Shown piece after piece: positions 53,713-62,201 of a DNA stretch of 64,000 nucleotides. The notes beneath the pieces are model-generated. The model worked only from the letters and a program-made list of their open reading frames with translations, did no database searches and was not told the origin of the DNA. Source of the DNA: Ralstonia soli (GTDB lineage: Bacteria; Pseudomonadota; Gammaproteobacteria; Burkholderiales; Burkholderiaceae); assembly GCF_023955655.1 (NCBI RefSeq), contig NZ_JAMXHT010000004.1, forward strand, positions 496,001 to 560,000, read 5' to 3'. Position numbers and translations under genes: made by a program. The number at the start of each line of letters is the position of its first letter. Position 1 is the first letter of the stretch.

Positions 53713-55167
53713 ATGCAGCACGTACCCCCTTACTCACGCCGTACCTTTCTGAAAACATGCGGAGCGATAACCGGTGGCGCCGCAGTACCAGCCTTGTTCA
53801 GTACCACCGCGGGCGCGCTCACGGCCGCGACTGGCGCGCGCCGTCTTCCGGAACAGGGGGAATACATCTTGCGCGGCGGCTACATCCTGACCATGGACCC
53901 GTCACTCGGCGAATACCCCCGTGGCGATGTTCACGTGAAAAAGGGTGAGATCGTTGCCGTCGGCACGTCGATCACCGTGCCCGGCGCAACTGTCATCGAT
54001 GCCAGTGGAACGATCGTCATGCCGGGTTTCGTTGACACCCATCAGCACCTCTGGACAAGCGTGCTGCGCGGCTCCATCCGTGGAGACGATCCCAAATTCG
54101 GCTATTTCCCAAGTAAGGCTCGCGCGGGTGCCCGGATGACACCCGAGGACATCTACAACTCCGTCTGCCTGGGTGTCGTGGAAGGCCTGAGTTCTGGCAT
54201 CACGACTGTTCACGACTTCTGCCACAACGTACCCTCCCCGGCCCACGCCGCCGCTGATCTGAAAGCGCTTAACGACCTTGGAGTTCGAGCCCGGCTCTCT
54301 TATGGAAGGTTCGGTGAGCCATCGCCGGTCCCCATGGACTGGCAAGACGTCGCGCGAGTAAAGAATGAGGTGTTGCCCAAGAGTCCGCTTCTCTCGTTAG
54401 GTGTCATCGTAGCGCCAACCATGGAAAAAGACGGCTCGATGCGCGCCAGCGTGCTCGAGGATCTACGCACATCGATAGCGAATGCGCGCGCGCTCGATTT
54501 GCCATACACCCTGCACTACGGCAACCTCACGCACGGCATCATCGACATCATGGCCAAGAACAACTGGCTCACGCGCGAGCTTTTGCTGGTGCATCCCCAA
54601 GGCTTCACCGCGCCAGAGCGTCAGTTGCTCGTTGCGAATCAGGTCGGGATCAGCATCGCGCCCTCGATCGAAATCCAATACTCGACGGTACGCAGCGGGT
54701 ACACGCAATTCGCCGAAATGGAAGCACTGGGCGCCCAGATGGGGCTGTCCGTAGATTCCGCCGCAGCATCGGCAAATGCCAACTTCTTCAACGAAATGCG
54801 CGCGCTCCTTTGGGCGCACCGCACTCGTAGCGACACCACGGTGAAACTCACGCCGCGTCGGCTCGTTGAACTGGCCACAATCGACGGCGCAAAGACACTC
54901 GGCCTGGCCGACCGAGTCGGATCGCTGACCCCTGGTAAGCGCGCCGATATCGTGCTGATCCGTACCGACGACATCAACATTGCGCCGGTGATCGACCCAT
55001 TCAATTCGCTCGTCTACTCAGCGCAACCGAGTAACGTAGATACGGTCATGGTCGACGGCCGCATACTGCGCCGCGGCGGCAAATTCATGGCCCTGGATAT
55101 GGAGCAGGTCATCCGCGATGCCACGCGATCTGCCCTGCGCTTGCGCAGTGAGGCGGGACTGGCGTAA
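53713..55167 (+). CDS. Tat-exported amidohydrolase (AtzA/cytosine-deaminase-like)
   Basis: A 484-residue metal-dependent hydrolase. The N-terminus has a twin-arginine signal, SRRTFLKTCGAITGGAA (about residues 8-24), which is unusual for this family. The metal site is H-x-H in VDTHQHLWTS (about 110-112), His in LHYGNLTHG, His in LLVHPQGF and Asp in LSVDSAAA. Where many relatives have H-x-x-E, this sequence reads H-Y-G-N. The C-terminal composite domain contains SLTPGKRADIVLIRTDD. ATG 53713 is chosen over TTG 53695. A broken copy of its C-terminus lies at 41330-41640. Substrate unknown; a deamination or dechlorination-type hydrolysis of a ring compound is the family theme. Confidence 0.85.
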   Translation: MQHVPPYSRRTFLKTCGAITGGAAVPALFSTTAGALTAATGARRLPEQGEYILRGGYILTMDPSLGEYPRGDVHVKKGEIVAVGTSITVPGATVIDASGTIVMPGFVDTHQHLWTSVLRGSIRGDDPKFGYFPSKARAGARMTPEDIYNSVCLGVVEGLSSGITTVHDFCHNVPSPAHAAADLKALNDLGVRARLSYGRFGEPSPVPMDWQDVARVKNEVLPKSPLLSLGVIVAPTMEKDGSMRASVLEDLRTSIANARALDLPYTLHYGNLTHGIIDIMAKNNWLTRELLLVHPQGFTAPERQLLVANQVGISIAPSIEIQYSTVRSGYTQFAEMEALGAQMGLSVDSAAASANANFFNEMRALLWAHRTRSDTTVKLTPRRLVELATIDGAKTLGLADRVGSLTPGKRADIVLIRTDDINIAPVIDPFNSLVYSAQPSNVDTVMVDGRILRRGGKFMALDMEQVIRDATRSALRLRSEAGLA

Positions 55168-55195
55168 TTAGGCGCGACGCCCATGTCATGGCAAT

Positions 55196-55225
55196 AAGGC
55201 CGGTGCCGACCGCGGTGCCGGCCTT
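55196..55225. terminator. Stem-loop between amidohydrolase and ClC genes
   Basis: AAGGCCGG (55196-55203) and CCGGCCTT (55218-55225) pair around a 14-base loop, 29 bases after the amidohydrolase stop and before the end of the convergent ClC gene. The TT at the 3' side is short. Position suits a transcription stop. Confidence 0.5.
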
Positions 55226-55339
55226 GAATATCACGATGCCAAGACGGCCCCTGCAGAGGGATGCTTTCCCAAGCTTGCAGATAAACCCCACCGGGATGAC
55301 CCGGTCACGGCACGGACCTCGTTAGCGACGACCGCCCTG

Positions 55340-57121
55340 TCACCCCTCTCCACTCATCCGCCGGTACGCATCAAGCAGCGATGATTTGTAGACAACGCCG
55401 GCGAGCATTGGCTCCGTCTCGCTCGAAATCACTGGCAGCCGTTCGCCCTGAAAACGCATGAACAGCTCGAGCGCCGTGCCAATCGGCATGTCGGGCGTCA
55501 GGAGTGGAAACGGCGTATGCGCATAGTCTGCGGCGGTCTTGTGCGCTGTATTGTTTTTCTCCAGCAAATCCGAGGTGATGTCCTTCAGCGCGACAGCACC
55601 GCGAAAGTGCCCGACGTCGTCAGTCACATACAGATACTTCACCGGGTATTCGAGAAACACGCGGGCCATGTCAGCGACGCTCGCCGTCAGTGGCACGACA
55701 GTGGCGGCCGGCTGAATCAACTCCCGCATCTGCGTCGCCTTGAGCCGCACGCGCGTCTGCGCGTCCTGATAGTGCCGCTGCGTGATCTCGTACATCGACA
55801 TCCGGCCGGTCGCACGTGCAACAAAATAGGCGACCACACACGACGCGAGCAGAGGCAGCACGACCTGGTAGGACAGCGTCATCTCGAAGATCATCAGGAC
55901 CGCCATGAGCGGCGCCTGGGTAGCGCCGGCGAGAAACGCGCCCATGCCGACGATTGCGTACGCGTACGACGCGGACGTCTGACCCGGCCACAGCGCATCC
56001 ATCCCCAGCCCAAACAGCGCGCCAAATGCCGCGCCGACGAACAGCGTTGGGGTGAAGATCCCGCCGACTGCGCCGGAGCCGGCGGTCCCTGCTGTCGCGA
56101 GCACCTTGAACACCAGCAGCACCGCGAGCGCCTGCCAAGTCCACGGCGCATGCAGTATCTGGTTGACCACGCTGTAGCCGTTGCCCCAAACATCTGGCAC
56201 CCAAACCGAGATCACGCCAACGATAAGCCCGCCCACCGCGAGTCGCATAGGCAGCGGCAACGGCAACCGGCCGAAATATCGCTTAGTCGCGTCGACGAGG
56301 CGCAGAAACTGCGGTGCGGCCGCCCCACACAGCAGACCGAGCACGACGAACAAAAGCACCTCGAGCCCAGTCACCGCAGGAAACACCGGCATCTCGTAAG
56401 GCGGCTTGTACCCGGCGAACTCGCGCATCGTGATGTTGGCGACCACCGACGCGACAACCATCGGCCCGAAGGTCTCCATCGCGATCGCGCCGAGCACGAT
56501 TTCGGACACAAAAAACGCCCCTGCGATTGGTGCGTTGTATGCGGATGTAATCCCGGCTGCGGCGCCACACGCCACGAGCAAACGCATGCGCGGCGGATCG
56601 AAGTTCGCGAATCGGCCAACTTGCGACGCGGCTAGCGCGGCAAGCTGAACCATGGGCCCTTCGCGGCCTATTGAGCCGCCTGTTCCGATCGTGAGCAGGG
56701 ATGACACGCTGCGCCATAGGCTCTGTCGCACCGGCACGTCGCCGCCTCCGAACGCGATCGCCTCCATGTAATCGCCCTTGCTGCCCTTCGAGGCACCGCG
56801 CGCAGCCAGCAGCAACGCAAAGCCGGCAAGCAGGCCACCCGCCGCGGGAAGCCAGAACCGTACGTACCACGGCAGGCTTTTTGCCATCGCGACGAAGCTG
56901 CCGCTTGTGCCGGTCAATGCGCGTTGAATCAGTTCGATGCCCTCGCGAAACGCGATCGTCGCAAATGCACCGCCAATGCCAACGATGGCCGCCCACACGA
57001 ATATCGTATGGATCTCGGACAGTCGGAACAGCGTGGCGGCACGCGCACGCAGCTTCAGTAGGAACGAGAGCACGGGTCCGTTGGAGGTTGACGATGACGA
57101 TCGGCGCGACGGCGCTGACAA
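55340..57121 (-). CDS. ClC-type chloride channel/antiporter with CBS domains
   Basis: A 593-residue membrane protein. Voltage-gated ClC core at about residues 35-440: GREGPMVQLAALAAS carries the gating Glu, and GGIFTPTLFVGAAFGALFG is the third selectivity motif. The usual first motif GSGIP is replaced by KGDYMEAIAFGGGD, a variant of a bacterial subgroup. A pair of CBS domains follows (about 455-590). Divergent from a LysR gene with 159 bases between starts. It moves Cl- or other anions across the inner membrane; proton coupling cannot be decided here. Confidence 0.9.
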   Translation of the reverse strand: MSAPSRRSSSSTSNGPVLSFLLKLRARAATLFRLSEIHTIFVWAAIVGIGGAFATIAFREGIELIQRALTGTSGSFVAMAKSLPWYVRFWLPAAGGLLAGFALLLAARGASKGSKGDYMEAIAFGGGDVPVRQSLWRSVSSLLTIGTGGSIGREGPMVQLAALAASQVGRFANFDPPRMRLLVACGAAAGITSAYNAPIAGAFFVSEIVLGAIAMETFGPMVVASVVANITMREFAGYKPPYEMPVFPAVTGLEVLLFVVLGLLCGAAAPQFLRLVDATKRYFGRLPLPLPMRLAVGGLIVGVISVWVPDVWGNGYSVVNQILHAPWTWQALAVLLVFKVLATAGTAGSGAVGGIFTPTLFVGAAFGALFGLGMDALWPGQTSASYAYAIVGMGAFLAGATQAPLMAVLMIFEMTLSYQVVLPLLASCVVAYFVARATGRMSMYEITQRHYQDAQTRVRLKATQMRELIQPAATVVPLTASVADMARVFLEYPVKYLYVTDDVGHFRGAVALKDITSDLLEKNNTAHKTAADYAHTPFPLLTPDMPIGTALELFMRFQGERLPVISSETEPMLAGVVYKSSLLDAYRRMSGEG

Positions 57122-57280
57122 AGAGCGCTTGCCCGGTTCAGTCCATCTAAGCAGACGCCCCGGGGGCGCGGCCGTCGAACGAGGTGATCAGTCAGATGCT
57201 GCCATCGTAGTTTCGATATATCGACATGAGAAATTGTTATTTCTACAGTAAATTATCAGAAAATCCGATATCTCCCTGTC

Positions 57281-58186
57281 ATGACGCCCGACCAACTCAT
57301 CACGTTCGCCGCGATTGCCGAACATCGCAACATCAGCCATGCTGCCCTTGCGATGCATTTGTCGCAGCCGGCGGTGTCGGGCCAATTACGCCAGTTACAG
57401 GAAGAGTTCGGCGAGCCGCTGTACCAGCGCGAAGGGCGAGGCATTCGCCTAACTCCCGCCGGCGAGCAGCTCGCCCAGTACGCGCAAGGGCTGCGTGAGA
57501 CATTCATGCGTGCGCGGGACTATCGCGACGCCCTGCGTAGCGTCAATGCCGGCAAGCTGCGGATCGGGGCGAGCACCACACCTGCCAGCTATTTACTGCC
57601 ATACCTGATCGCGGCGTTCCAGCAAGAGGCTCCGCGCGTCACGATCCAGACGATCAGTGGCAATACAGCCGAAGTGGTTGCAGCGCTGCCCTCGCTGGAC
57701 ATCGCCATGATCGAGGGCCCTCCGGGCAACACGCTGCCCCCCGATACCGCTGTACACACATGGCTCGAAGACCAGATTGTCGCCATCGTGCCAGCCGGAC
57801 ACCCTCTGAGTGCGCGTACCGGTGATGCCAGCGCACGCGAAGGTGTGACGCTGCCTGCGCTTGCGGCGTATCCCCTCGTCCTACGTGAAGCTGGCTCCGG
57901 CGTGCGCCAGCTCATCGAGCTGGCGTTCGCGCAGGCGGGCCTATCGATGCAGGTCGCACTAGAGGTGGCGGGCGTTGAAGCCGTCAAGGAAGCCGTGCGC
58001 GCCGGGATGGGCGTTGGTTTCGTGTCTGCGATGTCACTGCGCCATGACGATGCTGCGCTCGTTATGCAAACCTTCGCTCCTCTGCCGTTGACCCGCAATT
58101 TCTCGATCCTCGTGCCGCACAGCAACGCCCTATCGCGCGCCGCGGCGCGGTTCCTACAGATCAGTTTTGCGAAAACGGTGCCGTAA
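57281..58186 (+). CDS. LysR-family regulator (CynR/CysB-like)
   Basis: A 301-residue LysR regulator. The HTH domain includes MTPDQLITFAAIAEHRNISH, AALAMHLSQPAVSGQLRQLQ and EEFGEPLYQREGRGIRLT. The effector domain includes LRIGASTTPASYLLPYLIAA and GVEAVKEAVRAGMGVGFVSA. It is divergent from the ClC gene and thus probably controls it. This subgroup includes CmpR/CysB-like proteins that regulate anion or sulfur-related genes, which would suit both the ClC channel and the sulfite dehydrogenase operon downstream, but that is inference. Confidence 0.9.
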   Translation: MTPDQLITFAAIAEHRNISHAALAMHLSQPAVSGQLRQLQEEFGEPLYQREGRGIRLTPAGEQLAQYAQGLRETFMRARDYRDALRSVNAGKLRIGASTTPASYLLPYLIAAFQQEAPRVTIQTISGNTAEVVAALPSLDIAMIEGPPGNTLPPDTAVHTWLEDQIVAIVPAGHPLSARTGDASAREGVTLPALAAYPLVLREAGSGVRQLIELAFAQAGLSMQVALEVAGVEAVKEAVRAGMGVGFVSAMSLRHDDAALVMQTFAPLPLTRNFSILVPHSNALSRAAARFLQISFAKTVP

Positions 58187-58234
58187 CGCGACGCATCCCG
58201 TATCGCAAGCCAAGTCGCAAGCCAACGACCTTCC

Positions 58235-58573
58235 TCATCCGGCGGCGAGAACGCCCTCTAATACGAGGCACCGGCACAGCGTCGCCCACGCCGGTGAATC
58301 CGACAACGTTTTCGAGGCGATGAGAATAGGCTGACCGAGTTCGCGGCGCGCTGAGGAAAGCAACGTGTGGGCAATGCCGGCGCAACGATAGGCGGGATCC
58401 ACGTACAGATGGGTCAGCTTGACGGCGGTATGACAATTCACCGAGTCATCCGAGTCGATGCGCAACTGACCCACCACTTCGTCGCCATGGTGGGCGACCG
58501 AACACATCCAACGGTCATCGGAGAGAATCCGGATCACGCGGCCGCACCGGTCTTTAAACACGAACATGTGCAT
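58235..58573 (-). CDS. GNAT-family acetyltransferase
   Basis: A 112-residue GNAT-fold protein. The start MHMFVFKDRCGRVIRILSDD at 58573 follows AGGAAGGTC, preferred over longer frames. The acetyl-CoA motif A is KLTHLYVDPAYRCAGIAHTL, where the usual Q/R-x-x-G-x-G/A is R-C-A-G-I-A. It is short for the family (140-160), so the C-terminal strand region may be reduced. It is convergent with the LysR gene and divergent from the MocR regulator gene. Substrate unknown. Confidence 0.7.
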   Translation of the reverse strand: MHMFVFKDRCGRVIRILSDDRWMCSVAHHGDEVVGQLRIDSDDSVNCHTAVKLTHLYVDPAYRCAGIAHTLLSSARRELGQPILIASKTLSDSPAWATLCRCLVLEGVLAAG

Positions 58574-58796
58574 GACCTTCCTCGCTGGGTCAACGCTATA
58601 CATCGCTCTTCTTGATAGCTTCGATGCACGGCATACTTGAGTATCATCTGAGTATGATGCTGCGCACACGCCTTCCAGGCGCAACCTTTCTTGAGGTCCT
58701 GGCCCCTCGTCAACGCGCATCCTTGGCAAGGCCGTCCCGGGTCTATCTGCCTACCCAAATCAGTACTGCGATCTAGCATCCACTACAGGAGCAAGC

Positions 58797-60323
58797 ATGC
58801 CGAGCCGTGTCCCAACAGCTTTGTGGGCCCAGCAATTTCAGCGTCCGTCGGCATGCAAAACGAGCTTGCAGGATCAAATCAGGCAAATGCTTGTCGCCGC
58901 GATTCTTGACGGGCAGCTCCCGTCCGATGCAGCGTTACCGTCCAGCCGTGAACTCGCCGACCAGCTCGGCGTCGCCCGCAACACCGTCGTGCTTGCGTAT
59001 CAGTTACTCGTCGAGGAGGGCTACCTCATCTCGCGCGAGCGCAGTGGCCATTTCGTGAATCCCAAGATGCTCGAAGGACTGCGCGACTTCGCACCCGAGT
59101 CGCCCGTGGTAGCCACGAATGACGCAGGTCCCGCCACCCGACCCGTTTGGCGAGATCGGATCGCGCATCCGCCATCTGAGCAACGCAATATCGTCAAGCC
59201 TGCAAATTGGCAAAACTACGCGTTCCCATTCATCTACGGCCAGTTTGACCAATCCCTGTTTCCGGCCAACGACTGGCGAGAGTGCTGCATGAAAGCGCTG
59301 TCCGTCATGGAAATCCGTAACTGGGCGCCCGACTTGATCGAGCGTGATGACGAGTCGCTGATCCAGCAAATCCGCACGCGGGTGCTGCCGCGACGCGGCG
59401 TGTTCGCAATGCCCGACGAAATTGTCATCACGAACGGCTGTCAACAGGCTTTGTATCTCATCGCCGACTTGTTGTGCGATGCGGACACGACAGTCGGTTT
59501 CGAAAATCCGGGCTACCCCGACGCGCGCAACATCTTCGAGAACCGCAAGGCGCGGCTATTGCCGCTGGCGGTCGACAGCAACGGTATCTCGCCAGACGCG
59601 CAAGGCGATTCGTTTGCGCGATGCAATTATGTGTACGTCACGCCAAGCCATCAGTGCCCCACGACCGCGACGATGCCCATCGAACGCCGCCGCGCACTGC
59701 TCGATCGAGCAACACAGCATGATTTCGTGATCATCGAGGACGACTACGAGAGCGAAAACACGTTCTCTGGAACGCCTCACCCGGCACTGAAAAGCCTCGA
59801 TAAGGCCGACCGCGTCATTTATGTTGGCAGCCTGTCAAAAACCTTCGCCCCCGGCCTGCGGCTCGGCTACGTGGTCGGCCCACGCGAGTTGATTCGCGAA
59901 CTGCGTGCGCTCAGGCGACTGATGGTCAGGCATCCTGTTGCCTACATTCAGCGCGCGTTCGCAACCTTTCTCGCCCTCGGCCACCACGACGCACTGCTAC
60001 GGCGGTTGGCGCATGCATACAGTGAACGGTCGCAGGCACTGATGGCCGCACTCGCCAACCATCTGCCGGAGGTACGCTACGTGCAAGTGACGGGTGGCGC
60101 GTCGTGCTGGGTTGAAGGGCCTCCGTGGCTCGACGCCGCACGCCTCGCAGCCGACGCCCAGGCAGCCAGCGTCCTCATCGAACCAGGCAATGTGTTCTTC
60201 ATGAACGACGATGAGGGGCGGCGCTATTTCCGAATGGGCTTCTCCGCAATTCCACTCGACAAAATCGAACCTGGCGTACGCGCGCTCGCGCAATGCGTGC
60301 GTGCGCAACAACCGACCAGCTGA
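58797..60323 (+). CDS. MocR-type regulator (GntR HTH fused to aminotransferase domain)
   Basis: A 508-residue PdxR/TauR/GabR-class regulator. The wHTH (about residues 25-90) contains LPSSRELADQLGVARNTVVL and AYQLLVEEGYLISRERSGHF. The fold-type I domain (about 150-500) has the PLP lysine in YVGSLSKTFAPGLRLGY, EDDYESENTF and YVTPSHQCPTTATMP. Such proteins sense amines or amino acids through a PLP adduct. It is divergent from the GNAT gene and convergent with a SoeABC-like operon. TauR-type members control taurine use, which yields sulfite, so a link to sulfite oxidation is possible but unproven. Confidence 0.9.
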   Translation: MPSRVPTALWAQQFQRPSACKTSLQDQIRQMLVAAILDGQLPSDAALPSSRELADQLGVARNTVVLAYQLLVEEGYLISRERSGHFVNPKMLEGLRDFAPESPVVATNDAGPATRPVWRDRIAHPPSEQRNIVKPANWQNYAFPFIYGQFDQSLFPANDWRECCMKALSVMEIRNWAPDLIERDDESLIQQIRTRVLPRRGVFAMPDEIVITNGCQQALYLIADLLCDADTTVGFENPGYPDARNIFENRKARLLPLAVDSNGISPDAQGDSFARCNYVYVTPSHQCPTTATMPIERRRALLDRATQHDFVIIEDDYESENTFSGTPHPALKSLDKADRVIYVGSLSKTFAPGLRLGYVVGPRELIRELRALRRLMVRHPVAYIQRAFATFLALGHHDALLRRLAHAYSERSQALMAALANHLPEVRYVQVTGGASCWVEGPPWLDAARLAADAQAASVLIEPGNVFFMNDDEGRRYFRMGFSAIPLDKIEPGVRALAQCVRAQQPTS

Positions 60324-60357
60324 CAAGACGCTCACGCCGATCGAGCATCTTGTCAGC
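60319..60357. terminator. Stem-loop between convergent MocR and SoeC-like genes
   Basis: GCTGACAAGA (60319-60328) and TCTTGTCAGC (60348-60357) are perfect 10-base arms with a 19-base loop, overlapping the MocR stop codon. In a 153-base convergent gap it suits a two-way transcription stop, although the loop is long and there is no U-tract. Confidence 0.5.
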
Positions 60358-60476
60358 ATTGGTAACGCCGCGCTGTACGCTCCGCCGTCACATCCGATCG
60401 ACAGCGCCGTGCGGCGCCAAGACGCGTCATCCACACTCGCAAAAACGCGCTGCCCACTGCGCAGTTCAACACCGCA

Positions 60477-61421
60477 TCAAGAGGCCCGCTGGTAGTAGAT
60501 GTTTTGCGGATGCCGCGCATCGGCGAAAAAGAACCAGCGCTCCGCGACAAGCCCTGCATACTGAATGACGAACGCCGCAGCGATTGCAACGGCCGCTGTC
60601 GACGTCTGCGCAATTGCGCCCGCGCCCGTTAACACGAACGGCACCGCAAACGCCGTAATCAGAAAGCCGAATTTGACCGTCTGCAGCGTGCGCTGACTCT
60701 GGCCGTGGAAGAACTCCCGCGTGTTGAACGCACTCGCGGTAAAACCTCGGGATTTTTGTTCGACTTTCGCGTTACGGATTCCTGTCGCACTCTGCACCGT
60801 TGACTTCGGTTTGAGCCGCGCATTTCGCATGAGCGACGCTATCCGCGTGGCACCACCGGCAATCGTCAGCGCACAGGCACTTGGTGCGAGCCATGCGACC
60901 AATTCTGGAGCGAGCCACGCCGCGCATGCGGTCGCCAGCGTGCAGCCAGATGCCCAACCGAGCAAGATGAAGTTGGCAATCGTGAGCGGGCTCGCCCACT
61001 CCTGCAGGAAGCGCAGGCACGCGTAGATCATCGCGGTGCACACAAACAGCGCAACGCTCACGAACGCACCAAGAATACCGATCGCGAGCGTGCCACCGAA
61101 TCCGAACCAGTGCGCGATTCCGTACGCGAATGTGAGCGCAAGAAACACTGGCAGCACAATGCATTCGCGGGAAAGCCACGATGTGCGCCACATCGCAATC
61201 GCCCGCCAAGCACGCTCCGGATGCCCGAGGTGAAAGAACGACGCGAACAGGCCAAGCACGCCAAGCAGAACTGCGATTGCCGCGCCGACAACGTAGAACG
61301 TTGACGGTACCTGCGTGCCAGTCGCACGCGCAAGCGCTTCAATCAGAACGAGCGTCAGCAACTGCCCCTGCGCTACGCCGCATAGCGTGGTGAGAAAAAC
61401 AACCGAGAAAGCGGGCCGCAT
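60477..61421 (-). CDS. soeC: Membrane anchor subunit of molybdenum oxidoreductase (DmsC/SoeC-like)
   Basis: A 314-residue integral membrane protein with about eight hydrophobic helices. It starts MRPAFSVVFLTTLCGVAQGQ, and SFFHLGHPERAWRAIAMWRT is the conserved DmsC-family motif in the first loop. These anchors bind quinone and link the Fe-S subunit to the respiratory chain. It is the third gene of the operon, 30 bases after the Fe-S subunit gene. The SoeC label follows from the whole operon; DMSO reductase DmsC is the main alternative. Confidence 0.75.
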   Translation of the reverse strand: MRPAFSVVFLTTLCGVAQGQLLTLVLIEALARATGTQVPSTFYVVGAAIAVLLGVLGLFASFFHLGHPERAWRAIAMWRTSWLSRECIVLPVFLALTFAYGIAHWFGFGGTLAIGILGAFVSVALFVCTAMIYACLRFLQEWASPLTIANFILLGWASGCTLATACAAWLAPELVAWLAPSACALTIAGGATRIASLMRNARLKPKSTVQSATGIRNAKVEQKSRGFTASAFNTREFFHGQSQRTLQTVKFGFLITAFAVPFVLTGAGAIAQTSTAAVAIAAAFVIQYAGLVAERWFFFADARHPQNIYYQRAS

Positions 61422-61451
61422 GTGAACTCCATGTATTCCTGCAGGAAAGAA

Positions 61452-62186
61452 TCAGCGTTTCGTTGCGAACGCGGCCAGTCCGACCGCACCGCGTTCGAAC
61501 TGTGCTTCGAGGGAGACATCGGCCGACTCGCTACCGCATCCGCCAGCCTTCCCACAACCGCAGGCCGACTCGGTTTTTACGCGCGGCAGATAGTGATTCG
61601 AGGGTTTCGTATCCCACTCCGGCATCAACTGGTACCCTCCACGCTCGCGGATGGCTCGCGACACCTCGGACTCCGGATCATGAATATCGCCAAAAATCCG
61701 CGCGGACGTCGGGCACGCAAGCACGCAAGCTGGTTTTCGGTCTCGCTCCGGCAGCGATTCGTTGTTGATCCGATCCGAGCACAACGTGCATTTGGTCATC
61801 TCCTTCCGCTCTTCATCAAGCTCACGCGCGCCATACGGGCACGCCCAGGAGCAGTACTTGCAGCCGATGCATTTGTCGTAGTCGACAAGCACGATCCCGT
61901 CTGATTCGCGCTTGTAGCTCGCGCCGGTCGGACATACCGGCACGCACGGCGGATCCTCGCAATGCAGGCAGGACTTCGGGAAATGGATCGTATCGGTTAG
62001 CGGAAATACGCCCGCTTCATACGTCTGCACGCGGTTAAAGAACGTGCCGGACGGATCGTCGTCATACGGGCGGATATCCGCAAGGCTGCCCGCCTCACCA
62101 GACGTGTTCCACTCCTTGCAACTCGTCACGCATGCGTGGCAGCCGACACACACGTTCAGATCGATGACGAGGGCCATCTGGGTCAT
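61452..62186 (-). CDS. soeB: Four-cluster ferredoxin subunit (DmsB/SoeB-like)
   Basis: A 244-residue iron-sulfur protein. Cysteine motifs for four [4Fe-4S] clusters are VCVGCHACVTSCKEWN, SCLHCEDPPCVPVCPTGA, KCIGCKYCSWACPYGA and KCTLCSDR with ACVLACPTSARIFGD. There is no signal peptide, which suits a cytoplasmic complex. The start MTQMALVIDLNVCVGCHAC and overall sequence resemble SoeB of the cytoplasmic sulfite dehydrogenase SoeABC as I recall it. It lies 15 bases after the catalytic subunit gene. Confidence 0.78.
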   Translation of the reverse strand: MTQMALVIDLNVCVGCHACVTSCKEWNTSGEAGSLADIRPYDDDPSGTFFNRVQTYEAGVFPLTDTIHFPKSCLHCEDPPCVPVCPTGASYKRESDGIVLVDYDKCIGCKYCSWACPYGARELDEERKEMTKCTLCSDRINNESLPERDRKPACVLACPTSARIFGDIHDPESEVSRAIRERGGYQLMPEWDTKPSNHYLPRVKTESACGCGKAGGCGSESADVSLEAQFERGAVGLAAFATKR

Positions 62187-62201
62187 GGGAAGTCTCCTTG
62201 C

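Noticed and set aside
58797-60323. MocR gene as an ordinary aminotransferase
   Set aside because: A clear winged HTH precedes the aminotransferase domain, so it is a regulator of the MocR class.
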